Shown here: positions 1 to 11,439 of the stretch, piece by piece
How the letters are laid out: each line of letters opens with the position of its first letter
Numbering within the stretch: the stretch's first letter is position 1
Source: Anaspis maculata
Lineage: Eukaryota; Arthropoda; Insecta; Coleoptera; Scraptiidae
DNA length: 64,000 nucleotides
Assembly (NCBI GenBank): GCA_949128115.1
Contig: OX421964.1
Location: forward strand, 46,478,601-46,542,600
Reading direction: 5' to 3'
Notes under the pieces: model-generated
Told to the model about the DNA's origin: nothing
Databases searched by the model: none
What the model saw: only the letters and a program-made list of their open reading frames with translations
Position numbers and translations under genes: made by a program

Positions 1-580
1 TTTTATCAGCTTCATGAGAGCTACAATATAGGTACTACGATTTGAAGCAGATTTCCTCAATTTCAACAAAGAAATCAAAGTAGCATGTAACATTTTACCG
101 TTAAGAAAAATGCGATGCTGTCGCCCAAAAAAAGTCGCAATGGAAGTACCGATCCTTTGGCCTGCTGCAGCCAAAAAAATGTATCAAGTCCTAAAGAATT
201 ACTGGCAAAACAAGGAGCATCGCAGGAAGTCTGTACTTTCACGAGGATTTACCAATCATGTAAAAAGTTTAATAATCCAAATTTCGAATTAGAAAACAGC
301 TGTTCAAAGCTGCATAGTGTACCGAAGTTAATGTGATTACCTTTATTTTGCCATTTGTTAGGTGTCGGTTTGACAGAGGCAACATAACTTTTGGGATTTA
401 GCCAGCCTCACAGCTGGTAAGAAGGTGTGAAGGTCAAGTCTACAATTATTCAAAACTAGAAAATTTGCGAAGGTCACTCGAATCACGATTCCGCTAGACC
501 TACTTTATCAGAAATAGAAAGGCGTTCAATCAAGAGATCTTGGTGGCCATTTTCAAAATTTCAAAAATTTACCAATACTT
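1..580. other. Window edge, intron or flank of EOGT
   Basis: No coding exon could be recognised here. Two short plus-strand frames near 110-336 have no family resemblance. The stretch probably belongs to the intron after the third visible EOGT exon. Confidence 0.5.
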
Positions 581-582
581 AC

Positions 583-2099
583 GTCGTTAAATGCTTCCAA
601 TTTATCACTTTTTTCCCAAGTGATATACTTGACACCTCTCAACCTCGCCAAGTCTAAATAACAACTTGAATCCTCACAATTATACCTGAAATTAGAAAAA
701 GTGAATAAAATTATTAATGAAGTTAATTAATTGATCAATAATTATTGATAATTACAATTCAAAAATCACAGCCCAATCAGGAAGGAACATCAAATGCGTC
801 AGGCCAGCCCCGTGGATGCCAATCAGTATGTCAGTATTTCTAGTGATTTCCAGTTGAGTTTTGAAACTCATTTCTCTATTATACACAATTTTTTTCACTT
901 CGTATTCTGGATTTTTTGAAATAGCTTCGAGCAACTTATCTTCGTTCAAGATATTTCTATACTTCGTGTTTCTCGACAATAACGTAATTCGTATTTTATC
1001 GTCCAATTTGTCATGAAGTGGTATCCTGAGTCTGTGCAAAACGTGGTTGGAAAACGCATGGAACAGTCCACTTCCTTCGCATCCGTAAATAACTGGAGTG
1101 TTGTAATACAACCCAAATATCATTCTGGGCAAAAGGGGGAACACTACATTCTTAAAACAGACTGTATCCCCCCGGAACGTTTTCAAATCCCACACAGGGT
1201 GATCAGTGAAAGCTTCAAATGCATCTTGAAATGCTGAACGGTAGGTGTAGCTTTCCCAAATTAAAATGTGAACGTCTGTCGAAAATGCATCTGGTCTTGT
1301 CGCGTTTAAATGAAGTGAAGCGTACAAGTTGAAAAAATCACAAAAGTGATGATACATGTTGACTGCTGCAAAAAAATTAATCAAATTCTTTTATTTTTTT
1401 CAAATATAAGATATAAGACATACTCGCATCAATTTTCATGATAAAAGTCGGTTTCTCTATTACTATATCACAGTCTCCTTGAATAATAGGCCTACGGTTG
1501 AGCTTAGTGAAGTACCTCAGTTCTGGTCCCCAGCTTTGCAGTGGACTCAAATGATCGGTTTGCTCCACCAGTTTGTCTTTCTTGTAATCACAGTATCCTC
1601 CGATTTGTCCCTCTTTCAGCACGTCCATTTTGTACCGGATTGGTTCGTCTCTTGACGCCAGATCAGTGAAATTTATCATGATATTCCTGCCCCGACAAAA
1701 CCGCAAGTGTTCAGAACACTCCAGGGAACTGTCTTGTGAGAACAGAGGTTCGCACAGCAGCTTCATTTCGTTCAACTGCTGTTTGATGTAGCCAAAGTCG
1801 GCTTGTGTATAAAAAGTGTTTTGCTGGTCGGCTTTCGTTTTCACCCACCCTTTGTGGTCGCCGGGACAACTGGGGGTGGAGTGCCTCTTTTGTTGGTCGC
1901 AGCTGTACTCGTAACCCCAACATTTGTCTTTATGTAGGAACTGCTTGTATGGACATTCGGGACTTTTGTCGCATTTTTCAGCGGCTTCGGGAAAATTTGA
2001 GAAGTAATACGGCAGGTGATCGTCTGGTAAATTAATACTGGAGAAGTTATCACAGGTTACGGCCACGGCTAAAATGCACACTAGAATTAAATTGCACAT
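583..2099 (-). CDS. EOGT: EGF domain-specific O-GlcNAc transferase, 3' end beyond window
   Basis: EOGT transfers GlcNAc from UDP-GlcNAc to Ser/Thr of extracellular EGF repeats in the ER lumen. Exons on the minus strand: 2099-1424, 1365-756 and 685-583, with GT donors at 1423 and 755 and AG acceptors before 1365 and 685; the frame stays open for 463 residues. The ATG at 2099 is followed by a hydrophobic signal peptide (residues 1-17). An upstream in-frame TTG is not needed. Family signatures are CWGYE (about 60-64), [17 protein letters not shown] (from about 230), GIHGAGLTH (about 408-416) and the ELYNCED...[16 protein letters not shown] stretch in the third exon. The third exon ends with a GTAAGT donor at 582, so the last exon(s), which in this family end in a KDEL-type signal, lie to the left of the window. 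Typical family length is about 500-530 residues, so roughly 60 are missing. Family assignment is firm; the exon borders are read by eye. Confidence 0.93.
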
Positions 2100-2139
2100 G
2101 GTGTTGTTTAACTGGAGGAGCGAGTATTTTGTCAACTTA

Positions 2140-2657
2140 AACTAATAAAAACACATTAAATTATTATAGAAGTAAAGGAAAATGCGATTGTTTCCATACT
2201 TCCTTTTAAGGTTAAAACGTTACGTCACTGTACGTCACTTTGACATTGACGTCAAATACTGCTGTCTATAATAATCATGAACTTAACAAAAAGTAGAATG
2301 AACTGAATTTCAACTCAAATTCGATAAAAGGTAAAAATGCACAAGGACAAGGTGCGACTTCTGTGAGTATAGGACGTAGGTGACCGTGTCATAAAGGGGA
2401 CCCGTAGCCGCATATTTCACAGTACCTAACGATTCTACCACCATTCTCTTTTGCAATTTTGAGTTGATCTAGGTACGGAAGAATACGATTTACTTACGTC
2501 AACTGTTCCATTTTCGCACTTGAACATCGCCCACTTTCCTTGTCTGTCGCCATGATTCACAGCTGTCAAACGACATTGCTTCTTTAGCTGCGTTCGGCAT
2601 GCTCACTCATTTTACTCCTTTGACTCTTTTCACTCCACTACATTGATTCCAGCAAAT
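2140..2657. other. EOGT 5' flank, no gene seen
   Basis: This holds the upstream region of EOGT. The only local structure is around 2230-2260, where ACGTCAC and TGACGTCAA motifs cluster and resemble CRE-type sites. No TATA box or second gene was recognised. Confidence 0.4.
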
Positions 2658-2850
2658 ATTCCTTGACAGAGTCTCACCATTCATCTCTTTCGAAAGCTAC
2701 AAGAATGGACTTTTGTTTGAGCCCATTGGCATTTCCAAAATCCAAAAATCAAAACAAATATTTTTCGATTTTGGAAATGCCAATGGGCTCAAACCAAAGT
2801 ACCCCCTTGTAGCTTTCGAAAGAGACCTGAATGGTCGGATTTTGTCAAGG
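2658..2850. repeat. Short foldback repeat
   Basis: The segment 2658-2740 is repeated inverted at about 2763-2850: TTTCGAAAGCTACAAG on the left matches CTTGTAGCTTTCGAAAG on the right, and the central GCCCATTGGCATTTCCAAAA pairs with its complement. It would fold into a hairpin with arms of about 80 bp. No target duplication was settled, so it may be a small MITE or an isolated inverted duplication. Confidence 0.7.
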
Positions 2851-3109
2851 ACAAGGATTGTCACCCACAGGGATTGATTCCGCAACGCTTATTTTACCAA
2901 TTCAACTCCGTCCTTAAAGTCCCGTTTCAAAGTGTATGCTGTAAATGAGGAAACAGAATACATGCCATATATTTCAGCTTTTGTATCATGCACGGCCAAT
3001 AATACAAAACTTTCGATGGGTTACACGGGCTCGACGTAGACAACAGTGAAGAAAGCTGTATTGTTGGTTGCCTATATCACTTGAGCGGAGAATGAAAGCA
3101 CAGGATGGA

Positions 3110-5625
3110 AATCCACGTTTCCCGAAAGGCTTCTGCGCATACCTGTGAAAGTAGGACGTTGCCATATCTAAACTGCTTGACAATTGAACTGCAACACCTA
3201 AAAATTAGGTGCGTTTTCAAATTGAGATAGCTCGAAAAATATTTGACGGATTCCAGAAATTCAGGCATGTGAGGAAAGGTCATTCCTTTGACTATCGATT
3301 GCTGGTATTGATGATAAGTTTGATGGCACAATTTGTCATATACAGGGTGCCAACGGAGAGCGTGCAGATATGGGCAATCTTTCACCTTGTACAACTTTTG
3401 AAAAAAAAATCCGAGATTTTTTCTATTGCCTGCTTTCGAAAGGTTGAATCATTATGCAGGAACGGTTTTGGAATTTTGACCCTAACTTTTTTTTTCAAAA
3501 AATTGTGCTAAATTTTCTGAAATATGCACTTTCTGATTAAGAAAAAGAAATAGAGAAATTGTTTGTTTTCAAACGGCGTCCATATTGAATTTGCTTACGA
3601 AGATTTTTATTTGAGCCTCCACATCCCCTAGAAACTACCCCTTTTGGGACACCGTCTCACAACAAGATATGCAATGCTTCATTCAAAAGGCATAAGGTAA
3701 TAATTACTCGTCAATAATTGGATTGAAATAAGGATACTGCGATGACCCCACACGTACAGCTCCCTAAAAACCACCCCTTGACTTCAAGGGACAGGGTTGG
3801 TATGATTAGACATGCAATATGTACATGAAAATTTCGAAAAACGTCTTTTCCAACTGTTCCACCGAAAAAGTGATGCTACACGATGACCCTCTGCGTAGGT
3901 CATCCCAACAGTAGCTAGCCTCTCGAAAAAAGAACTACCCTTTAAAAAACCAGTACTTCCGCAATACCTCATTTGTTAGGATTTTTTCAAAATCTGTCGC
4001 AATAGTTTGCCGTTACGATGATTTCATTCACATATCTACCCGAAACTACCCCTTCAACTACCCCTCCAATATCGCATAGCCTCTACCTTGATGCGTGTAA
4101 GGTCATCGCGAAATCATTTTGAACTTATTCAATCGCACCTTCCCTGAGCTTCCAAATGAGGTATTGCATACCTTTTACTAAAGGGGCGATTTCTAGGGGT
4201 AGTTTCAGGAAAGGTTTTGTACTATCATCGTAGAAAACACCATCATTTCAATGAAACGGTTAGTAGGCAAACAATTTTTCAACTCGTGAATAACGCATCA
4301 AGGTAGAGGCTATGCGATATTGGAGGGGTACTTGAAGGGCTAGTTTCGGGTAGATATGTGACTGAAATCATCGTAGCGGCAAACTATTGCGACAGATTTT
4401 AAAAAAATGTGCGGAACTATTGCGGAAGTACTGGTTTTTTAAAAGGTAGTTCTTTTTTCGAGAGGCTATCTACTGTTGGGATGACCTACGTAAAGGGTCA
4501 TCGTGTAGCATCACTTTTTTAGTGGAACAGTTGAAAAAGACGTTTTTTGGAATTTTCATCTATTGCATGTCTTATCATACCAACCCTGTCCTTGGGTCAA
4601 GTCAAGGGGTGGTTTTTAGGGAGCTGTACGTGTGGGGTCATCCTAGTATACTTATTCAATCCAATTATTGATGAGTACTTTTCTTAGGCCTTTTAAATGA
4701 AGCATTGCATATCTTGTTGTGAGACGGTGTCCCAAAAGGGGTAGTTTCTAGGGGATGTGGAGGCTCAAATGAAAATATTAGTAAGTAAATTCAATATGGA
4801 CGCCGTTTGAAAACAAACAATGTCTCTATTTCTTTTCCTTAATCAGAAAGTGCATATTTCAGAAAATTAAGCACAATTTTTTTGAAAAAAAAAGTTAGGG
4901 TCAAAATTCCAAAACCGTTTAGGCATGATGATTCAACCTTTCAAAAGCACGTGATAGAAAAAATCTCGGATTTTTTTTTCGAAAGTTGCACAAGGTGCAA
5001 GATTGCCCAAATCTGCACGCTCTCCGTTGGCACCCTGTATATGACAAATTGTGCAATCAAACTTATCATCAATACCAGCACTCGATAGTCAAAGAAATGA
5101 TCTTTCCTCACATGCCTGAATTTCTGGAATCCGTCAGATATTTTTTGAGCTATCTCAATTTGAAAACGCACCTAATTTTCAGGTGTTGCAGTTCAATTGT
5201 CAAGCAGTTTATATCACGACAACAAGTTAACAACACTGTAATACGGTGTGCTCGTGTAATGTCACGCAAATTTCAGCTGACAGCGCTTGACGTCGATTTG
5301 ACGTTTCGACAGATCTAACCAAATAACGCTCTTGTTTCGTCGATCGCCTTGCAGCTCGTTGTGTCTCGTATCACCTGAATCTTTTCTGCGTCTTTCTGCC
5401 ATACGTGCGTCTTCCGTCTTTCTGGCGCGTAACATTTCATTCTGAACAATATTAAATGTTGAATGGTTAGGAGGTTATGTTTGTTGTTTGTTTACATTTC
5501 GATTATTGATTGACAGTTGCCATTGACAGTGACACTTCGTGCGTCAAAATTGAAATTACCGCGCTCTGCAGGTATGCGTTCTCATGTATGCGCTGAAGTG
5601 ATGTACGTGATGGTAAACGTGGATT
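3110..5625. mobile_element. Inverted-repeat element, copy 1, split by a palindrome
   Basis: A non-coding element with ends ATCCACGTTT and AAACGTGGAT. A second copy lies inverted at 47350-47797, and the two match through the CGTTGCC...TATATCACGACAACAAGTT region and the GACGTCGATTTGACGTTTCG region. In this copy the sequence is broken at 3170 by a 2,039-bp palindrome. Without the insertion and its TA duplication it is about 475 bp, against 448 bp for copy 2. No transposase frame is present. Confidence 0.8.
3171..5209. mobile_element. 2-kb palindromic element with TA target duplication
   Basis: The ends are AACTGCTTGACAATTGAACT and its complement. The flanking TA (3169-3170 and 5210-5211) is a target duplication, proved by the uninterrupted second copy of the host element at 47350-47797. 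Arms of about 1 kb run from 3171 to roughly 4120 and back from 4270 to 5209, with a spacer of little more than 100 bp near 4193. TATACAGGGTG lies inside each arm (3341 and 5030). The TA duplication points to the Tc1/mariner group as mobilising source, but no transposase is encoded, so this is a non-autonomous foldback element. Confidence 0.85.
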
Positions 5626-5748
5626 GTACTGTTGTATTGTTACTTGCCAACTTGCCTATAATAGGAGCCATGCGAAAAATGTGGAAATGCATGTGCTTCA
5701 CAAAGCGCAGTACGTTTATTACCATTAAAAAAACCATCAGTATGAATA

Positions 5749-5938
5749 GTAGTTTTCATCAGGTCTAGAGCGCATGCTCACGTTCCTTGCCGGTCGGCAA
5801 AAATTCGACCTTCGCGTGCTTGCCAGACTCGCACAGCTCTGTTATCATTCTCCCCACCCTGTACATCTGGTGCTAGCCGACCCTAACTGTCAAATCTTAC
5901 GCATGCCCACTGAAACACAAAATGGCCATGAAAACTAC
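5749..5938. mobile_element. 190-bp MITE (GTAGTTTTCAT ends), copy A
   Basis: Terminal inverted repeat GTAGTTTTCAT, flanked on both sides by TA. It shares nearly its whole length with a second copy at 48505-48699, including GCATGCTCACGTTCCTTGCC and GGTGCTAGCCGACCC. TA flanks and small size fit a Tc1/mariner-type MITE. Confidence 0.8.
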
Positions 5939-5940
5939 TA

Positions 5941-7430
5941 TTGAAAAGCAAATAGAGAAATTACACGCGTCAACTACTTATTTTTCGCGACTTTCTTCCC
6001 GTTTTCTGTTTTTTATTCATTCTTTTTGAATTTTAAACGTACTTTTCAACTCCTTTTCTTGCTTTTATCTTTTTCTGTGGTTTTCAGCTATTTTTTCCTG
6101 CATTTCAATCCTTCTTATCAACGTTGACTGGCTTTTTTGCGACTTTCTTCCAGTTTCGTGTGATTCATTCCTTCTTTTCAATGCTTTTTTTTTTCATGAT
6201 TACTGGCGATTTTTAGCTCTGTTTCTTGTTTTATAATGAGTTCTTTTCAGCTCCCCCCGCCCAACACCCCTATTTTACTCCCTGGTCCCGTTGGTCTTTT
6301 GGTAGCGTATTGCCACAAAAATAATGTCTTTTAGTGGTTTTCTTATGTTTTCTTCTTTTTCTTCTTCTTCTTCTTCTTCTTCTTCTGAAAAAAGTTAGTT
6401 ACTTACTTTTGCAAAATTTTGATTGGAAACTTAATGTTCGAGATATTTTTGAATAGAATCTGTGCGACAACACGGCGTTTGGTATACAAGCAGTATAGAC
6501 CTTCTCATATAGGCGGTTTCCTTTGCTCGCAGCTCGTGCGCAGGTCTTCAAATATACAAGCTCACTGTATATTGCTCACTCCTTGGCTCACTGGTCAAAT
6601 TGCCTGTTTAACTGGGAAGGTTTATCGATCAGACTGGTTGCATGAACTCGACCAATGACGACCAATATAGGTGAACTTGCGCCCCGGGGACCCCATCAGG
6701 TAAATGAGAATGGCTATAGGTCATAGGTCAAGGTCCTCACGCGAGAAGGATGCCCCCTATAAAAACTTCCCCTTTCCTTCATGAAATAATATTTTTCGGT
6801 TATGGCAGCACGAGAATTCATAAAAGAAAAAACTGTTTTTGGAACAATTTTTTTGTATTTTCTGAATATGTCAAGTATAATTCTCCATTTTGTGCCATAT
6901 ACAGGGTTTCACAAATTTTTTTTGCAATTTTTTTAAACATCCTGTATTTTATTATCTACTACAATTGATGCACATTGTTATCCTAATAACAAATATACGT
7001 AACACTTTCTTTCCTTAATGACATGGACATAAAATGATTTCAAAATATCCGGGACATACTTGATTTCTGAAATGGATCCATCATTCTAACAAACAAACAA
7101 AATTTCCATTTTTCCAATTGAGTACAAAAATGGCACTTCAAAAAAAAATTCTGTACATTTCTTCAAAAATTTACAATGACATTTGAAAAACATTTTTTTT
7201 TAGAATGATGTATTCATTTCAGAAATCAGATATGTCCCGTATATTGTATTAGTCATTTTATGTCATTACATGTCATTTAAAAGTGAAACCAAATATTTTG
7301 GACATATTTGAATTCTGAAATGAATCCATCATTCTCGAAGAAATATATTTTTTGAGACGCCATTGTAAATTTTAATTTCTTTTCGAATTTTTAGCGCAGT
7401 TTCCATCTTGATGAAAATCGCTATTGCAAC
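5941..7430. other. Non-genic stretch with a TTC microsatellite and a small inverted repeat
   Basis: No gene was recognised. A TTC microsatellite sits at about 6353-6387. At 7020-7350 the motif with TTTCAGAAATCA and GACATA appears in both orientations and once more as a third copy, which looks like a decayed inverted-repeat element. ATATACAGGGTTTCAC at about 6898 resembles the CAGGGTG ends found elsewhere in the window. Confidence 0.5.
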
Positions 7431-7433
7431 CGC

Positions 7434-7466
7434 TTTGTCCGTCCGTCCGTCCGTCCGTCCGTCCGT
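7434..7466. repeat. GTCC microsatellite
   Basis: A run of about seven CCGT tetramers on the plus strand. It lies just upstream of the satellite-like array that starts near 7.7 kb. Confidence 0.9.
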
Positions 7467-7689
7467 TCCTCGAACTCCTTCCAAACTAGACGACCTAGCT
7501 TTCTAATTTTTTCGCTGTTACATAGCTGCCACTCCCAAAAGAGGGCTAGGCTATATTGGATGTCTATATTGCGCCGCCAACATAGAGAAAACCGCCCCCG
7601 ATAAACTTGAAATAACATAATATTGCACTTTCTACCAGACCTGATGCTCTGGTGTTCTCATTTTTTCAATAATACATAGTTGCCACTTA

Positions 7690-9215
7690 TAAACGTAAGC
7701 CAAGAAACATTCCGTCCTCAATATGCGCCGCCGACATGGAAAAACTGCTAAAAACCGCCCCCAATCACTTTAAAATGAAAAACATAAACCCGAAGACATA
7801 GCGATCTGATTCTTTCGGTATATAAATAGCTGACTAAAAATGGGAGAAGATAGGCTACTTTTAGTTAGTCGCCGCCCCCAGATTCCGCCCCCAAACGATA
7901 AAAAGTGCAACTTTCACAAATGTTACTGATTGGGATGTTCCCTTGAACATTTAGGAACTGCCAACTCAAATTGTGCAACATCTGCTCAGCCGAACGCTGC
8001 CGCTCCCACACGCCGCCCCCAAAGTAAGAGATAAATGAAAAACATGAACCCAAAGACATAGCGATCTGAGTTTTTCGCTATATGGATAGCTGACTAAAAA
8101 TGGAAAAGGATAGGTTACTTTTGATATGGCGCCGCCTCCAGCTTCCGCCCCCAAAAGAAAAAAAGTGCAACTTTCAACAATTTTCACTGATTTAGCTGAT
8201 ACTGTTACCTCGAACATTTAGAAACTCTTGACTCAAACTGTGCAAGAATTTCTTTGTCAAACTCTGCCGCTCCCACACGCCGCCCCCAAAGTGAGAGATA
8301 AATGTAAAACATGAACCTGAAGACATAGCGATCTAATTTTTTCACTATATTGATAGCTGATATAAATTGGAAAAATATAGGCCACTTTTAATTAGCCGCC
8401 ACCTCCAGCTGCCGCCTCCAAACAAAAAAAAAAGCAACTTTCACAATTTTCACTGATTGTCATATTTCCCTCACATTTAGAAACTCCCAACTCAAACTGT
8501 GCAACAGATACTTTGCCGAATGCTGCCGCCCCCACACGCTGCCCCCAAAGTGAGAGATGAATGAAAAACATAAACCCGAAGACATCACGATCTAATTCTT
8601 TCGCTATATGGATAGCTAACTAAAACTGGGAAAGAATAGGCTACCTTTGGCATGGCGCCGCCTCCAACTTCCACCCCCAAAAGAAAAAAAGGGCAACTTC
8701 CAATAATTTCCACTGAATTACATTTTAATGTTACCTCAAACATTCAGAAACTCCCAACTCAAACTGTGGAAGAATTTCTTTGCCAAACTTTGCCGCTCCC
8801 ACACGCCGCCCCCAAAGTAAGAGATGAATGTAAAACATAACCCTGAAGACATAGCGATCAAATTGTTCCGCTATATAGATAGCTGACTAAAAATGGGGAG
8901 AGATAGGCCACTTTTGATTAGTCGCCGCCTCCAGCTCCCGCCCCCAAACAAAAAAATGCAACTTTCACAATTTTTACTGATTGTCATATTTCCTCAAACA
9001 TTTAGAAACTCTCAACTCAAACTGTGCAACAGTTACTTTGCCGAATGCTGCCACCCCCACACGCTGCCCTCAAAGTAAGATATAAATGGAAGACATAAAC
9101 CCGAAGACATAGCGATCTAATTCTTTCGCTATATGGATAGCCGACTAAAAATGGGGATGAATAGACTACTGTTGATTATTCGCCGCTCCCAGCTCCCGCC
9201 CTCAAACAAAAAAAT
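7690..9215. repeat. Tandem array of about 260-bp units
   Basis: The phrase GAAGACATAGCGATCT recurs at about 7793, 8053, 8319, 8578, 8846 and 9102, giving spacings of about 260, 266, 259, 268 and 256 bp. Every unit carries ATAGCTGACTAAAAATGG and a CGCCGCCCCCAAAG box. Two unit types alternate: one reads TTAGTCGCCGCC..., the other ATGGCGCCGCC... with an insertion before the box, so the basic period is probably a dimer of about 525 bp. An outlying diverged unit reaches back to about 7560. The short frames inside do not code. Confidence 0.85.
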
Positions 9216-9468
9216 ATATTGATGAGTGAAAGAATTTTCATTCAAATCTATTTCATTGGCAAGTACCCCATTCTGATAACACAATATCATGATGAGTTTC
9301 GAATGAAGAAAGTGGGCAAGGAATGTTGTTTCTCCTTCAACCAAATTTCTTCACGTTCACAATATGCCTCTTTGAGAAAATGCGCTACTGAGACTCACGC
9401 ACGTGAAGGCATACTCACTTGTTTTTTTTGAAAGTGTCATGCATTTTTATAATCAGGATAACAATGTG

Positions 9469-9870
9469 CAGAGGCGTATCTACGGGGGGGCAAGTGAGGC
9501 ACGTGCCATGGGCGCACTTTGATCCTCAGGGCGCAAATGAGAGGAAAAGAAAGAAATGTAAAAACTGAAAAATAAAAAATGAAATAATGTAGACATTTGA
9601 ACTGTTGAGCGCAATTCGTGTGAGCAATAATTGACTAAGCGAAATGGGAACAGAGAAAGAGAGAAAAAACAAAACAATACATTCAAACAGACGATCAACT
9701 TTCGACATTTTCATCCGATACAGATATAGCCTAATACGGGGGTCCAATTTGTCGTTGGCCCACCTGAATTCTGGAAAAAAACGCTTGCGGTGCATTTTCC
9801 AAGGTTTCTAATTCAAGGGCGCACTTTTCATGTTTTGCCCTAGGCGCACTTTGCCCTAGATACGCCACTG
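9469..9870. mobile_element. 402-bp hAT-type MITE
   Basis: Ends CAGAGGCGTATCTA and TAGATACGCCACTG form an imperfect inverted repeat beginning with CAG, and the 8-bp duplication ACAATGTG flanks it (9461-9468, 9871-9878). An 8-bp duplication with CAG ends is the hallmark of hAT elements. The interior is non-coding. Related but shorter ends occur at 56363-56533. Confidence 0.88.
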
Positions 9871-9879
9871 ACAATGTGC

Positions 9880-10680
9880 ATCGTATTGTGCTGACAAAAT
9901 ACAGGGGTGTTTCAAAAAAATGCAAAAAAAATTGCGACACCTGTATGTGGCACGAGATGGGAAATTATGCTGGACATATTCAGAAACTACAGAAAAAATA
10001 GGTCCTGGAAAGTTTTTTTTTTAATTATCGTGAAGGGAAAGTTTGTCATGGGGGAGTGGGGTATCCGTCTCGCGTGAACACAATGTACCTACTCTTTTGC
10101 ATGGTTGTTCTTGAGGATCCTCAGAACCACTTCAGAAGTGGATCGAGGCAAAAAAATAATCCTAAGAGGAGCAATGGGGGCCCTTAAAAGCTGAGAATGT
10201 AGGAACTTCATACCAAACCATCGTTAATGCGGATCCACTCGAAAGAAAATGCACTATTGAACCTCGCGCCCATGAGAGCATATTCAGTTGTTTTCTTAAT
10301 GCAAATTAACAAACATTGGGTAACATTTTTCGAAATTCCAAAAAAAGCGACTTATTGATCTGCAGGAGTTCTTACATAGTATAAAACCTACCTATTATCG
10401 TAAGACCAGCAACACTGCCAAAACTCAATCAAGTTTAAATTACAATAAAAGCAGGACATGCCGCTTTTTTCTGTAATTTCAAAAAATTAGACTTCCAATA
10501 TTTATTGCTCGCCACAACATTGATATTGTCCAGAAAAATGTATTGTTCTGAATTTCTACACCTAATTATGGTCAAAAATACTTATTATAACATCAATAAA
10601 AATTAGAATGCTGTAGTACTTAATTAAAAATAAAATAAATTAAACCGTAGTATATGTCAGAACAACACCATGAGGTTCAG
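9880..10680. other. Non-genic stretch downstream of the bromodomain gene
   Basis: No gene was recognised. Parts of 10080-10300 resemble 9220-9440 (CGCGCCCATGAGAGCATA against CACGTGAAGGCATACTCA), suggesting old duplicated transposon sequence. Confidence 0.4.
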
Positions 10681-10690
10681 TTGAATTAAA

Positions 10691-11435
10691 TTACAAAAAC
10701 CAATTTCTTTTGCAGCACTTTTCCAGGATGCGCACAAGCGGTTTGATGGATTCATTGAAGATTTTTCTCAACTGCAATCAATAAAGAAACATTAGCGAAG
10801 TGATTTTTTTTTGCCGAATCTGACTTGCTGACTTTTCCAAAGCTTTCCAATACTTAACCAAACGCACTCACCATGCCAGTGTTATAATACATTCGTTTCT
10901 CTTCAATGTCGTTGCATCTTCTAGCATTTTGAATGATCATTCTAAAATCATCCACGAATTGGCCTGGACACGTGTACTCACCACCATCGAGTTTTTTCTC
11001 AATATTCGACAGGCTCATTGAATTGCCAAGATGTTCGTTAATTCCATAACGAAAGTACAGCTCTTCATCTAATGGTCTTCTTATTGGAAAAGTGTCGCTT
11101 TTCTTGTAGAATTCCAGTAAAATCGGAGTGAGAATGTATTTCAGCTCTCCTGGAGCAAATTCTGAAGATGACTACAATTATAAATACACCGAAGGTATGT
11201 TATTCATGGGGAAGTTATTCTCACTTTGACACTTTTTCGGTTGTTTCTTGTTATTATTCGGATGATGGTCGAAATTTGGCAATGATAAGGAATCGAGCGA
11301 ACTGAAGACGGAAGATGACGAATTTTCAATTTCGTCACAAGTCGTGTGGCCGCCGAGCATTCTGTAAGTGCCCACGTCCATTTCTAAACCGATTTCTTGG
11401 TGCTCGTGGTGCTGGCGATGGTGTTTGATCTTCAT
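10691..11435 (-). CDS. Bromodomain protein, TIF1/Bonus-like
   Basis: Bromodomains bind acetyl-lysine on histones. Three exons on the minus strand: 11435-11225, 11161-10872 and 10771-10691 (stop TAA), with GTGAG donors after 11225 and 10872 and AG acceptors before 11161 and 10771. Phases fit and give 193 residues. The bromodomain-like part spans about residues 72-190: FAPGELKYILTPILLEF, then GEYTCPGQFVDDFRMIIQNA, which matches the C-terminal bromodomain of TIF1/Bonus proteins (VDDFRLMFxNAR), and RRCN keeps the Asn expected at the acetyl-lysine contact. Residues 1-71 are Ser/His-rich without a recognised fold. An in-frame stop precedes the ATG, so this may be a short bromodomain-only protein; equally, upstream exons with RING, B-box or PHD may have been missed. 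Confidence 0.72.
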
Positions 11436-11439
11436 TATA

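Noticed and set aside
7865..9078. Short frames in the 260-bp array as tandem small genes
   Set aside because: Frames shift and break between units; unit lengths are not multiples of three.
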